Positions 37,774 to 45,936 of a stretch of 64,000 nucleotides of DNA are shown one piece after another (within the stretch, counting starts at the first letter, position 1; the number at the start of each line of letters is the position of its first letter). Where the stretch lies: assembly GCF_029350945.1 (NCBI RefSeq), contig NZ_JARKMS010000005.1, positions 167,770 to 231,769 on the forward strand, in the 5' to 3' direction. The notes under the pieces are model-generated. The model saw nothing but the letters and a program-made list of their open reading frames with translations. It was not told the DNA's origin and did no database searches. The DNA is from Maribacter huludaoensis. GTDB taxonomy: Bacteria; Bacteroidota; Bacteroidia; Flavobacteriales; Flavobacteriaceae. The position numbers and the translations under genes were made by a program.

Positions 37774-38523
37774 TTATAAAATTTTTATGTCGTGATTTTT
37801 AAAAGCATTCAGCAACTTGTCATCGGGCTTTAACTCTGTTATCATGGTATTGATCGAATTAATATCGCACGTTTTATACCGATGTTGAGAATTGAGTTTT
37901 TCAGAAATAGATAGCAACACCGTTTTTTTCGATGCTTTAATTACCGCTTTTTTAATCTGTACAATATCCCAATCAAATTCCGTTAACCCAAAAGTGGCGT
38001 CTACATATCCTGTACCTATGAAACTAAAATCGAACCGTATTTCAGAAATATGGTGAATGGCATTTGCACCAATAGCGATCTGTGCTTCTTTTGAAATTTG
38101 CCCTCCTATAGAAATTACATTGATATTGGCTTTATGAGAAAGTTCCATGGCAACGGGCAGACTTATGGTAAAACAGGTAAGATTTAAGTTTTCAGGTATT
38201 ATTCGCGCCAATTCCATACACGTGGTTCCTCCGTCCAAAAAAATAACCGCACCATCTCGCAACATGGTAACTGCCTTGGTTGCAATAGTAACTTTATCGT
38301 CTAATTTATAAATATTGGTGTTTCTGGCGCTATCGGTCATATACCCCATTGAAATTGCACCGCCATGAACCTTGCGTAGTTTATTTTCTGCATCAAGCTC
38401 CTTCACATCTCTTCTTATAGTATCTATAGAAACGTCCAGTGCCTCTGCTATATCTGTAATAAGAATTCTATTATGCAGATCCACCTCATTTAAAATAGTC
38501 TGTTGCCGTTCTTCTTTTAGCAT
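37774..38523 (-). CDS. DeoR/GlpR-family transcriptional regulator of the amino-sugar locus
   Basis: 249-residue regulator. The N-terminal winged helix (residues 3-57) has the DeoR recognition signature ALDVSIDTIRRDVKELDAENKLRKVHGG. The C-terminal sugar-phosphate sensor domain (about 75-235) carries FLDGGTTCMELARIIP and FDFSFIGTGYVD. DeoR-type sensors bind phosphorylated sugars, so an amino-sugar phosphate is a reasonable inducer. It is cotranscribed with murQ and diverges from the nagB fusion, the classic arrangement for a local repressor. Confidence 0.9.
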   Translation of the reverse strand: MLKEERQQTILNEVDLHNRILITDIAEALDVSIDTIRRDVKELDAENKLRKVHGGAISMGYMTDSARNTNIYKLDDKVTIATKAVTMLRDGAVIFLDGGTTCMELARIIPENLNLTCFTISLPVAMELSHKANINVISIGGQISKEAQIAIGANAIHHISEIRFDFSFIGTGYVDATFGLTEFDWDIVQIKKAVIKASKKTVLLSISEKLNSQHRYKTCDINSINTMITELKPDDKLLNAFKNHDIKIL

Positions 38524-38552
38524 GTTAAAAGCATTTTTACCAATGAATCATA

Positions 38553-38560
38553 CAAAGATA
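38553..38560 (-). promoter_or_regulatory. Predicted -7 box of the regulator-murQ operon
   Basis: TATCTTTG on the minus strand fits TAnnTTTG. Transcription would start near 38547, about 25 bases before the regulator ATG at 38523. No good -33 TTG at the expected distance. Confidence 0.35.
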
Positions 38561-38574
38561 GGGATTTTTAAATC

Positions 38575-38642
38575 ATGCCGTTTTATGACGTTTATATTAT
38601 GAAAACATCATTTAAAGATTATTTAACGGCAAAATACGGCAT
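38575..38642. promoter_or_regulatory. Possible operator: inverted and direct CGGCA repeats
   Basis: ATGCCGTTTTAT (38575-38586) and AAAATACGGCAT (38631-38642) form an imperfect inverted repeat, with a further AACGGCAAAA at 38625-38634. The repeats lie between the two divergent promoters, where the DeoR-type regulator would be expected to bind. Confidence 0.35.
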
Positions 38643-38681
38643 AATTTATGGCAAAAAACTGCAAGTTGATAAAATAACGCA

Positions 38682-38689
38682 TATATTTG
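38682..38689 (+). promoter_or_regulatory. Predicted -7 box of the nagB fusion gene
   Basis: TATATTTG fits TAnnTTTG. Transcription would start near 38696, placing the in-frame ATG at 38575 upstream of the transcript and supporting a start at 38725 (or 38752). Confidence 0.38.
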
Positions 38690-38724
38690 TAAAGCTTAAA
38701 AGAACTAAAACCCACTGCTGCCTG

Positions 38725-40653
38725 ATGAAAAATACTTTGAAAGATTCTAAAATGGATATTGCCCATAAGCCTATTGGGCAATTTGAAGAAACACGTTTCG
38801 AGAAGATACACAATGTAATATTTGAAGATTCAAACATAGCCTCTATACAAGTGGCACGTGAAATTGCCGCTTTGATCAAAAAGAGACAAGGTCAAAAAAG
38901 AAACTGCGTTTTGGGTTTAGCCACAGGATCGTCACCGATCAGGGTCTATGAAGAGTTGGTTCGTATGCATAAGGAAGAAGGTCTAAGTTTTAAAAATGTA
39001 ATCACTTTTAACTTAGACGAATATTTACCCATGGAGCCAAATAATATTCAAAGTTATTTCTACTTCATGCACGAACATCTATTTAACCATGTAGATATAC
39101 CTGAAAAGAATATTCACATTCCAGATGGCACGGTAAGCAATGAAGAAACTACGGCTTACTGCTTAAGCTATGAGCGTAAAATTAAAGAACATGGCGGACT
39201 GGATTTTCAGCTATTAGGTATTGGTAGAACAGGGCATATTGGTTTTAACGAACCTGGATCCCATTTTAATTCCGGCACACGGGTAATTACATTAGATCAT
39301 ATTACACGAGTAGATGCCGCACCTTCTTTTTTAGGCATAGACAATGTACCTAGAAAAGCCATTACCATGGGTATTGCAACTGTAAGAAAAGCTAAACGTA
39401 TTGTTTTATTAGGCTGGGGTCAAAACAAGGCGAACATTATTAAGAAAACAATTGAAGGGGAAATATCTTCACACGTACCGGCCACATATTTGCAAGAGCA
39501 TGACAATTGCACCTTTGTTCTTGATACGGGTGCCGGAAGCGAATTGACAAAAAACAAAACTCCGTGGTTGGTAGATGCCTGTGAGTGGACAGAAGAATTG
39601 AAAGCCAAAGCTATCGTTTGGCTTTGTGAGACTACCGGAAAAACAATTTTAAGTTTAACTGATAAAGATTACAACGATAACGGTATGGCAGACTTATTGG
39701 CTCTAAATGATGCTTATAACCTGAACATTGAAATGTTCAACAAACTGCAACATACCATCACAGGTTGGCCTGGCGGAAAACCTAACGCAGATGACACTCA
39801 CCGCCCAGAACGTGCCACTCCTGCAAAAAAGAGAGTGATAATATTTAGTCCGCACCCAGATGATGATGTCATATCTATGGGCGGTACGTTTGACAGGCTT
39901 GTAGAACAAGGCCATGAGGTGCATATTGTATATCAAACCTCTGGTAACATAGCGGTTTCTGATACAGACGCCAGGAAATATGCAGAAATAGCTTTACAAA
40001 TCAGTCCGTCAGACGAAGCTAATAAAATCATCAAATCTCTTTCTGAAAAGAATGAAACCCGTATAGACTCGCCAGAAGTTCGAAATTTAAAGGGCAAGAT
40101 AAGAAGAGGAGAATCTTATGCAGCAACAAGATACATGGGCTTACAAGATGAAAATGTGCATTTTTTAGATCTGCCATTCTATGAAACGGGCACCATAAAA
40201 AAGAAAAATCTCTCCAATGAAGACATTACCATTGTCGCCAATATTATAAGCGATATAAAACCCCATCAAATATATGCAGCTGGTGATCTTGCCGATCCAC
40301 ACGGCACGCACAAAGTTTGTTTAGATGCAGTGTTTGCAGCCTGCGAAAAACTAAAGACCGAAGACTTTATGAAAGATTGTTGGTTATGGCTTTATAGAGG
40401 CGCTTGGCATGAGTGGGACATCAATGAAATTGAAATGGCAGTACCAATGAGTCCGGGTCAAGTTTTGAAAAAGCGTAATGCTATTTTCTGTCACCAATCC
40501 CAAAAAGATGGCGTAATGTTTCAAGGAGATGATTCAAGAGAATTCTGGATGCGCGCCGAAGAAAGAAATCGAGATACCGCTAATAAATACAAAGCAATGG
40601 GCTTATCATCATATGCAGCAATGGAAGCCTTTGTAAGACATAAATTCAACTAA
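38725..40653 (+). CDS. nagB: Glucosamine-6-phosphate deaminase fused to a PIG-L deacetylase domain
   Basis: Two-domain cytosolic protein of about 642 residues. The N-terminal NagB domain (about 25-275) converts GlcN-6-P to fructose-6-P and ammonia; LGLATGSSPIRVYEEL, FNLDEYLP (Asp98) and GRTGHIGFNEPGS (His171, Glu176) are visible, but the usual Asp two residues before the His is Thr169. The C-terminal PIG-L/LmbE domain (about 370-590) has the zinc motif PHPDDD (His377, Asp379, Asp380) and DPHGTH (His526, His529). PIG-L enzymes deacetylate GlcNAc compounds, so the fusion may do both NagA-like and NagB steps. Start chosen from the predicted promoter; 38752 is possible. A terminator follows. Confidence 0.92.
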   Translation: MKNTLKDSKMDIAHKPIGQFEETRFEKIHNVIFEDSNIASIQVAREIAALIKKRQGQKRNCVLGLATGSSPIRVYEELVRMHKEEGLSFKNVITFNLDEYLPMEPNNIQSYFYFMHEHLFNHVDIPEKNIHIPDGTVSNEETTAYCLSYERKIKEHGGLDFQLLGIGRTGHIGFNEPGSHFNSGTRVITLDHITRVDAAPSFLGIDNVPRKAITMGIATVRKAKRIVLLGWGQNKANIIKKTIEGEISSHVPATYLQEHDNCTFVLDTGAGSELTKNKTPWLVDACEWTEELKAKAIVWLCETTGKTILSLTDKDYNDNGMADLLALNDAYNLNIEMFNKLQHTITGWPGGKPNADDTHRPERATPAKKRVIIFSPHPDDDVISMGGTFDRLVEQGHEVHIVYQTSGNIAVSDTDARKYAEIALQISPSDEANKIIKSLSEKNETRIDSPEVRNLKGKIRRGESYAATRYMGLQDENVHFLDLPFYETGTIKKKNLSNEDITIVANIISDIKPHQIYAAGDLADPHGTHKVCLDAVFAACEKLKTEDFMKDCWLWLYRGAWHEWDINEIEMAVPMSPGQVLKKRNAIFCHQSQKDGVMFQGDDSREFWMRAEERNRDTANKYKAMGLSSYAAMEAFVRHKFN

Positions 40654-40668
40654 CAACTGAATTGAATT

Positions 40669-40705
40669 AAAAGGCCTATTTTTAAAATTAAAATGGGCCT
40701 TTTTT
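40669..40705 (+). terminator. Intrinsic terminator after the nagB fusion
   Basis: A stem AAAAGGCCTATTTT / AAAATGGGCCTTTT with one G-T wobble and a 7-base loop, followed by a T-run. It separates nagB from the six-gene run that starts at 40736, which may depend on read-through or on a promoter I cannot identify. Confidence 0.8.
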
Positions 40706-40735
40706 GTTAAAAGTCATTTAATCGGCTTCAACTTT

Positions 40736-42253
40736 ATGATAAAACAGCTAACACTATTTGCTTTACTACTTATTCTTAATTCATGTGGCATTTTCAAGTC
40801 ATATGAAAAATACCCTAAAAGAGAATTTAGAGGGGTTTGGATCGCTACTGTGGTCAATATAGATTGGCCAAAGAATGGCAATGATTCCGCAGAAAAACAA
40901 AAAACCGATTTTTTAAAGATTTTAGATTTTTATGAAAGAGAGAATTATAACGCCGTAATAGTTCAAGTACGTGCAGCCGGCGATGCCTTTTACCAATCTG
41001 ATTATGCGCCATATTCACGATTTTTAACAGGAGAAGAAGGTACAGCCCCTAAATGGAATACAGACGTCCTAGAATGGATAATCAACGAAACCCATGAAAG
41101 AGGCATGGAGTTCCATGCATGGTTAAATCCGTACAGGGCAACTTTCGATGAAAATTTTGAAGTATTATCAGAAACCCATGACTACTGTACCCACCCAGAG
41201 TGGATCGTACATTACGGCAAGAAAAATTATTACAACCCAGGTTTGCCAGAAGTTCGCAACCACTTTTCAAATATTATAGCGGAGTTAGTGACTAATTATG
41301 ATGTAGATGCCATACACTTTGATGATTATTTTTATCCCTACACCATTAAGGATGCTGTTTTTAACGACTCCTTAGCATTTAAAACCTATGCATTAAAAAA
41401 TCAAAAGCTTGATGATTGGAGACGTAGTAATATTGACTCTTTAGTAAGACAGTCTCATAAAACTATAAAATCAATTAAACCTTGGGTTCAGTTTGGTATA
41501 AGTCCGTTTGGGGTTTGGAAAAATAATAGTACAGATCCAAAAGGTTCTGACACCAAAGCAGGGCAAACTACTTATGAAGATTTGTATGCAGATCCATTGC
41601 TTTGGATGGAAAAAGGTTGGATAGATTATTTAGCACCCCAAGTATACTGGAGTATGAATCTACCTGTAGCATCGCACAGAAAAATTGTTGATTGGTGGGC
41701 AAAGAACAACTATAACACTAATCTATATGTAGGTAACGGACCTTATAAAATTAGAAATAACAGCGATAAAGCTTGGCAAGAAAAAAAGGAATTGCCCATG
41801 CAATTAGAGTTGGCGCGTAACACACCACAAATTCAAGGCAATATCATGTTCAGTGCCAAATCATTAATGACTGACAAAGATGATGTGGTAGAATATATTC
41901 ACAAAAAATACTATAAGAGACCAGCATTGAATCCTATTTCTAGCTTAGCCAAAAACCATAAGGCGAAAGCACCAAAATTAGTAAGTGCAAGTAAAAACGA
42001 TACTGAACTATCACTAGAGTTCAATGACTTGAACAATATAAGATTTGCTTTAGTCTACTCATCTGGCATAAAGGTCAAAGACACCTATGACATAAAGAAA
42101 TTAAGATCAAAAATTTATGTTGAGAACAATAACACAACCTTAAACATACCACTTGACCAGCTGAAGAAAAAGTACAACGCCATTAGTTTCATAGATGTTT
42201 ACGGTAAAGAGACCACTCCAATAATTATTAATCTAAAACAAGTGAATAAGTAG
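40736..42253 (+). CDS. GHL10-family glycoside hydrolase lipoprotein (DigH/YngK-like)
   Basis: Exported lipoprotein (lipobox LNSC, Cys17) of 505 residues. The DUF187/GHL10 TIM barrel covers about residues 28-330: REFRGVWIATVVNIDWP, NAVIVQVRAAGDAFYQSDYAPYS, the HAWLNPYRA block, and VDAIHFDDYFYP with candidate acidic catalytic residues. The remaining 150 residues resemble a small beta-sandwich. E. coli DigH of this family cleaves peptide-free (denuded) glycan strands, and the next gene encodes an AmpG-like importer 1 base downstream. A role in trimming peptidoglycan glycan outside the inner membrane is therefore a good inference. Confidence 0.85.
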   Translation: MIKQLTLFALLLILNSCGIFKSYEKYPKREFRGVWIATVVNIDWPKNGNDSAEKQKTDFLKILDFYERENYNAVIVQVRAAGDAFYQSDYAPYSRFLTGEEGTAPKWNTDVLEWIINETHERGMEFHAWLNPYRATFDENFEVLSETHDYCTHPEWIVHYGKKNYYNPGLPEVRNHFSNIIAELVTNYDVDAIHFDDYFYPYTIKDAVFNDSLAFKTYALKNQKLDDWRRSNIDSLVRQSHKTIKSIKPWVQFGISPFGVWKNNSTDPKGSDTKAGQTTYEDLYADPLLWMEKGWIDYLAPQVYWSMNLPVASHRKIVDWWAKNNYNTNLYVGNGPYKIRNNSDKAWQEKKELPMQLELARNTPQIQGNIMFSAKSLMTDKDDVVEYIHKKYYKRPALNPISSLAKNHKAKAPKLVSASKNDTELSLEFNDLNNIRFALVYSSGIKVKDTYDIKKLRSKIYVENNNTTLNIPLDQLKKKYNAISFIDVYGKETTPIIINLKQVNK

Positions 42254-42254
42254 T

Positions 42255-43529
42255 ATGGTACAAAAAGACAAAGGAGCTTGGGCATGGGTACCTGTGCTTT
42301 ATTTCACACAAGGATTGCCCTATGTATTGGTAGTTACGGTTTCCGTAATCATGTACAAAAAATTAGGGGTCAGCAATGAAGACATAGGCTTATACACCAG
42401 TATTCTCTATTTACCATGGGTACTTAAACCATTATGGAGTCCGTTCGTTGATTTAAAAAGCACCAAACGAAAGTGGTTTTTAAGTATGCAACTATTAATA
42501 GCTATTGCATTGTTAGGTGTGGGTTTAACATTGCCCACTAATATGTTCTTTGTTTCATCTTTGGCCTGTTTCTGGATGGCTGCATTTGCCTCTGCCACCA
42601 ATGACATTGCTTCAGATGGATATTACATGCTTGGCCTAACAGAAAAAAAACAATCGTTCTTTGTTGGCATGAGAAGTACTTTCTATAGACTTGCCATGGT
42701 AACGGGCGAAGGTTTAATAGTTGTACTTGCCGGTTTCTTAGAAAACAAATATGGCGACAACACCAAAGCTTGGAGCATAACCATGTCAGCTGCCGCTTTT
42801 TTAATGTTGATCATGACTGTTGCCAACTTTTTTGTTACACCAAAATATGAATCTGAAAATACAGAGGATAAAGAAAAACCAGCAGGCTTTTTAGAGGTAT
42901 TCGCATCATTTTTTAAAAAACCGGGCATAGGTATTGCGTTAGCTTTTATTCTTACGTATCGTTTAGGTGAATCACAATTGGTAAAAATGGCGTCCCCTTT
43001 TTTATTAGACTCACCTGATAAAGGCGGATTAGGATATTCTACTGAACAATTAGGAACTATTTTCGGTACCGTAGGAGTTATTTTTCTTTCCGTTGGCGGT
43101 ATATTGGGGGGTATCTTAATTTCACGCGATGGTTTAAAAAAATGGATGTTACCCATGGTACTTTCATTGAACCTGCCTAATATTCTTTATGCCGTTTTGG
43201 CCATGACCAATACTACAAGTATCTATGCCGTTACGGCAACAGTGGTTTTTGAAAAATTTGGATATGGTTTCGGTTTTGCCGCCTTTTTAATGTACCTCAT
43301 TTACATTGCCGAGGGCAAATCTAAAACATCTCACTACGCCATTGCCACCGGTTTTATGGCCTTAGGGATGATGCTACCCGGTATGATCAGCGGTTACATG
43401 CAGCAATGGCTGGGGTATGACGGCTTTTTTGTCTGGGTAGTCATTGCGGCCCTACCAGCACTCTTACTTTTAAAATTTATTACCTACCCAGCAGATTTCG
43501 GTAAAAAAACAACGGTTACCAATGAATAG
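42255..43529 (+). CDS. AmpG-like MFS permease for muropeptides
   Basis: Inner-membrane major facilitator with 12 predicted helices, 424 residues. The N-terminus shows the AmpG-type pattern YFTQGLPYVLV...KLGVSNEDIGLYTSILYLPWVLKPLWSPFVDL, and a polar central loop with ESENTEDKEKPAG splits the two halves. AmpG imports GlcNAc-anhydroMurNAc peptides. The gene begins 1 base after the GHL10 gene and overlaps the NagZ-like gene by 8 bases, which fits import feeding directly into cytosolic cleavage. The substrate could also be a disaccharide without peptide. Confidence 0.82.
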   Translation: MVQKDKGAWAWVPVLYFTQGLPYVLVVTVSVIMYKKLGVSNEDIGLYTSILYLPWVLKPLWSPFVDLKSTKRKWFLSMQLLIAIALLGVGLTLPTNMFFVSSLACFWMAAFASATNDIASDGYYMLGLTEKKQSFFVGMRSTFYRLAMVTGEGLIVVLAGFLENKYGDNTKAWSITMSAAAFLMLIMTVANFFVTPKYESENTEDKEKPAGFLEVFASFFKKPGIGIALAFILTYRLGESQLVKMASPFLLDSPDKGGLGYSTEQLGTIFGTVGVIFLSVGGILGGILISRDGLKKWMLPMVLSLNLPNILYAVLAMTNTTSIYAVTATVVFEKFGYGFGFAAFLMYLIYIAEGKSKTSHYAIATGFMALGMMLPGMISGYMQQWLGYDGFFVWVVIAALPALLLLKFITYPADFGKKTTVTNE

Positions 43530-45078
43530 ATTACTACCTACAAATAAAGCCTTAAAGAAACTTTCACTTTCAGAAAAAGTTGGTCAATTATTTATGCCCG
43601 CAGCTTTTATAAATGATACCGAAGAAGAAATACAGCAGCTAGAAAAATTAATTTCTGAACACCATGTTGGCGGGCTTTGTTTTTTTCATTCACGCGCAAG
43701 TGCGGCAACTAACTTTGAAGGCAAAAAGAAAATTGTTGTCAATGAAAATAGTTTTGAAACTTTAAAAAACCTCATCAAAAGATATCAAAAAGCGGCTACT
43801 TACCCCCTATTGATTTCCATTGACGCAGAATGGGGGTTGGCCATGCGCATAGAAAACACCCCCCAATATCCGTACGCCATTACCTTAGGAGCCAATAAGG
43901 ACAATAAAGACTTAGTATTTAAAGTAGGCCAGAACATTGCCAAAGATTGTAAAGCCGCAGGTATACATTGGAATCTTTCTCCTGTAGTAGATGTCAACGT
44001 AAACCCTAACAACCCTGTAATTGGGTATAGATCCTTTGGTGATGACAAAGAACAAGTAACCTCATTGGCAAAAGCATTTGTAAAAGGAACCCAGTCCGAA
44101 GGTATACTCACAAGCATTAAGCATTTTCCCGGACATGGAGACACGGCTACAGATTCACATTTGGGGCTTCCTGTTATAGAGAAAACAAAAGCCGAGTTAT
44201 TGGAAACTGAGCTCTACCCTTTTCAAAAATTAATAGATGAAGGTGTGGATTCCGTGATGGTAGGTCATTTATCCGTGCCTGCACTGACCACTAGCCCAAA
44301 ATTACCATCTAGCATTAATAAAGATATAATAACCGGTGTATTAAGACATGATATGGGATTTGACGGAGTAGTCATTTCAGATGCCTTGAACATGCATGCA
44401 GTATCTAAAAACTACCCGACCAAAGGAGAATTGGAATGGTTGGCCTTTAATGCAGGTAGTGACGTTTTATGCTTTGCCGAGCATATAGAAGAAGGCATTC
44501 AATGTATTTTAAAAAATGCATCGGAAGCACAAATTAACAAGAGTATAGAACGTATTTGGAAGCTGAAAGCAAAGGCAATACCAGAAGTTGATTCCACTCT
44601 AGAATTAACAGCCCCAAGTGCTCTGAACAAACAAATAGCTGAGCGATCAATCACCTTACATAACGGCACTGCGCAAGATATTGAACATTTTAGAACAACC
44701 AATTTCTGCACATTGACACTTAAAAGGTTTACCAAAGACCAAACGAACCAAGATATTGTTGAAAATATTACGGCAATGCGAAAAGAAGTTAAAAATGAAA
44801 CCGAGATTCTTTTGCTGCTAACTCCCCCTCAAATAAAACCAACTAATAATTTTGGTTTTCTTCAAGAGGAAATAGATTTTGTAAATGATTTAATCACTAC
44901 CAAGAAAGTGGTCCTATATCATTTTGGAAACCCATATGCTTTACAATCTTTTAAAACGGATAAAACAACGGCTACCGTAATTGCATATCAGAATTTCAAA
45001 GAGTTTCAAGACGTTGCCACAGCACATTTTATGGGTACATTAGAGGCAAAAGGAAAATTACCTGTAAAACTAAATTAG
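43522..45078 (+). CDS. Cytosolic GH3 beta-N-acetylglucosaminidase, NagZ-like
   Basis: 518 residues, GH3 catalytic domain in residues 1-340 plus a shorter C-terminal domain. There is no signal peptide, so it acts in the cytosol. The NagZ hallmark loop KHFPGHGDTATDSH (about residues 199-212) supplies the His/Asp acid-base dyad, and the nucleophile Asp is in GVVISDALNM (near 287). It should release GlcNAc from imported GlcNAc-anhydroMurNAc (peptide). The additional C-terminal domain is absent from proteobacterial NagZ but common in Bacteroidetes. Translationally coupled to the permease by an 8-base overlap. Confidence 0.88.
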   Translation: MNRLLPTNKALKKLSLSEKVGQLFMPAAFINDTEEEIQQLEKLISEHHVGGLCFFHSRASAATNFEGKKKIVVNENSFETLKNLIKRYQKAATYPLLISIDAEWGLAMRIENTPQYPYAITLGANKDNKDLVFKVGQNIAKDCKAAGIHWNLSPVVDVNVNPNNPVIGYRSFGDDKEQVTSLAKAFVKGTQSEGILTSIKHFPGHGDTATDSHLGLPVIEKTKAELLETELYPFQKLIDEGVDSVMVGHLSVPALTTSPKLPSSINKDIITGVLRHDMGFDGVVISDALNMHAVSKNYPTKGELEWLAFNAGSDVLCFAEHIEEGIQCILKNASEAQINKSIERIWKLKAKAIPEVDSTLELTAPSALNKQIAERSITLHNGTAQDIEHFRTTNFCTLTLKRFTKDQTNQDIVENITAMRKEVKNETEILLLLTPPQIKPTNNFGFLQEEIDFVNDLITTKKVVLYHFGNPYALQSFKTDKTTATVIAYQNFKEFQDVATAHFMGTLEAKGKLPVKLN

Positions 45079-45084
45079 AATCTT

Positions 45085-45936
45085 ATGAATCATAGTGGAT
45101 GGGCTAGAGTAATTGCATTGATATTTCCATATTTTATAATAGTTGGTCTATTCTATGTTGCCGGTGCCTTCGTTGCCGGTATTCCACTTGGAGATAAAGA
45201 TTTTCAAGAAACCTCTCTTCAGCAACTGATCATGACATTTTTCTCGTTTTTAGGAACGCTACTTTTAGTCTGGATTTTCATGAAATATATGGACAAGCAA
45301 AATTTTATGGACGTTGGGCTTCAGATTAAAAACAGAAAAAACGATATTTTAATAGGTACTCTACTTGGGTTGGTCATAATGGGATTGGCCTATGTTGGTT
45401 TATGGGTTGCCGAAGAAATTATCTATACTGAATTTAACTTTGATGTATTAGAGTTAATCTATACCACATTACTGTTCATACTTGTAGCCATTTTAGAAGA
45501 AGTTCTTTTTAGAGGGTATATTCTAAAGAACCTTATGCTATCCTTTAACAAGTATATAGCACTTATAATTTCTTCTATAGTGTTCGCTATAGCTCATGGT
45601 GCAAATCCAAATATTAGTCTTTTCAGTTTAACAGGCTTTTTTTTAGCAGGAATTGCACTGGGGGTCTCATATATCTACACAAAAAATTTATGGTACCCTA
45701 TAGCCTTCCATTTTAGTTGGAATCTATTTCAATCCTTGTTCGGCTTTAATGTAAGCGGGCAAGATATCTATAGTATCATAGAGTTCACTGTTCCAGAAAA
45801 TAATATGATGAACGGAGGGCAATTCGGTTTTGAAGGCTCTATTTTTTCTTTAATAACAGAACTAACACTGGCAGCACTGATCATTTATTATTATCAAGTA
45901 AAAAAACGGCAACCCATTAGAAATGAAAATATATAA
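45085..45936 (+). CDS. CPBP-family intramembrane glutamic metalloprotease
   Basis: 283-residue integral membrane protein with about seven helices. The CPBP (Rce1/Abi) motifs are present: EEVLFRGYIL (EExxxR), FAIAHGANPN, and FHFSWN (HxxxN). It is therefore probably a working protease; its substrate is unknown. It lies 6 bases after the GH3 gene and overlaps AnmK by 14 bases, so it is firmly inside the salvage operon, where such a protein has no established part. Confidence 0.87.
   Translation: MNHSGWARVIALIFPYFIIVGLFYVAGAFVAGIPLGDKDFQETSLQQLIMTFFSFLGTLLLVWIFMKYMDKQNFMDVGLQIKNRKNDILIGTLLGLVIMGLAYVGLWVAEEIIYTEFNFDVLELIYTTLLFILVAILEEVLFRGYILKNLMLSFNKYIALIISSIVFAIAHGANPNISLFSLTGFFLAGIALGVSYIYTKNLWYPIAFHFSWNLFQSLFGFNVSGQDIYSIIEFTVPENNMMNGGQFGFEGSIFSLITELTLAALIIYYYQVKKRQPIRNENI

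Noticed and set aside
38575-38724. 50-residue N-terminal extension of the nagB fusion
   Set aside because: The stretch shows no domain, contains the predicted -7 box and operator-like repeats, and homologs begin near 38725-38752.
38846-38866. GTGGCACGTGAAATT as a parS site
   Set aside because: Only the central CACGTGAAA part fits the parS consensus, the left half does not, and it is within coding sequence far from parB.
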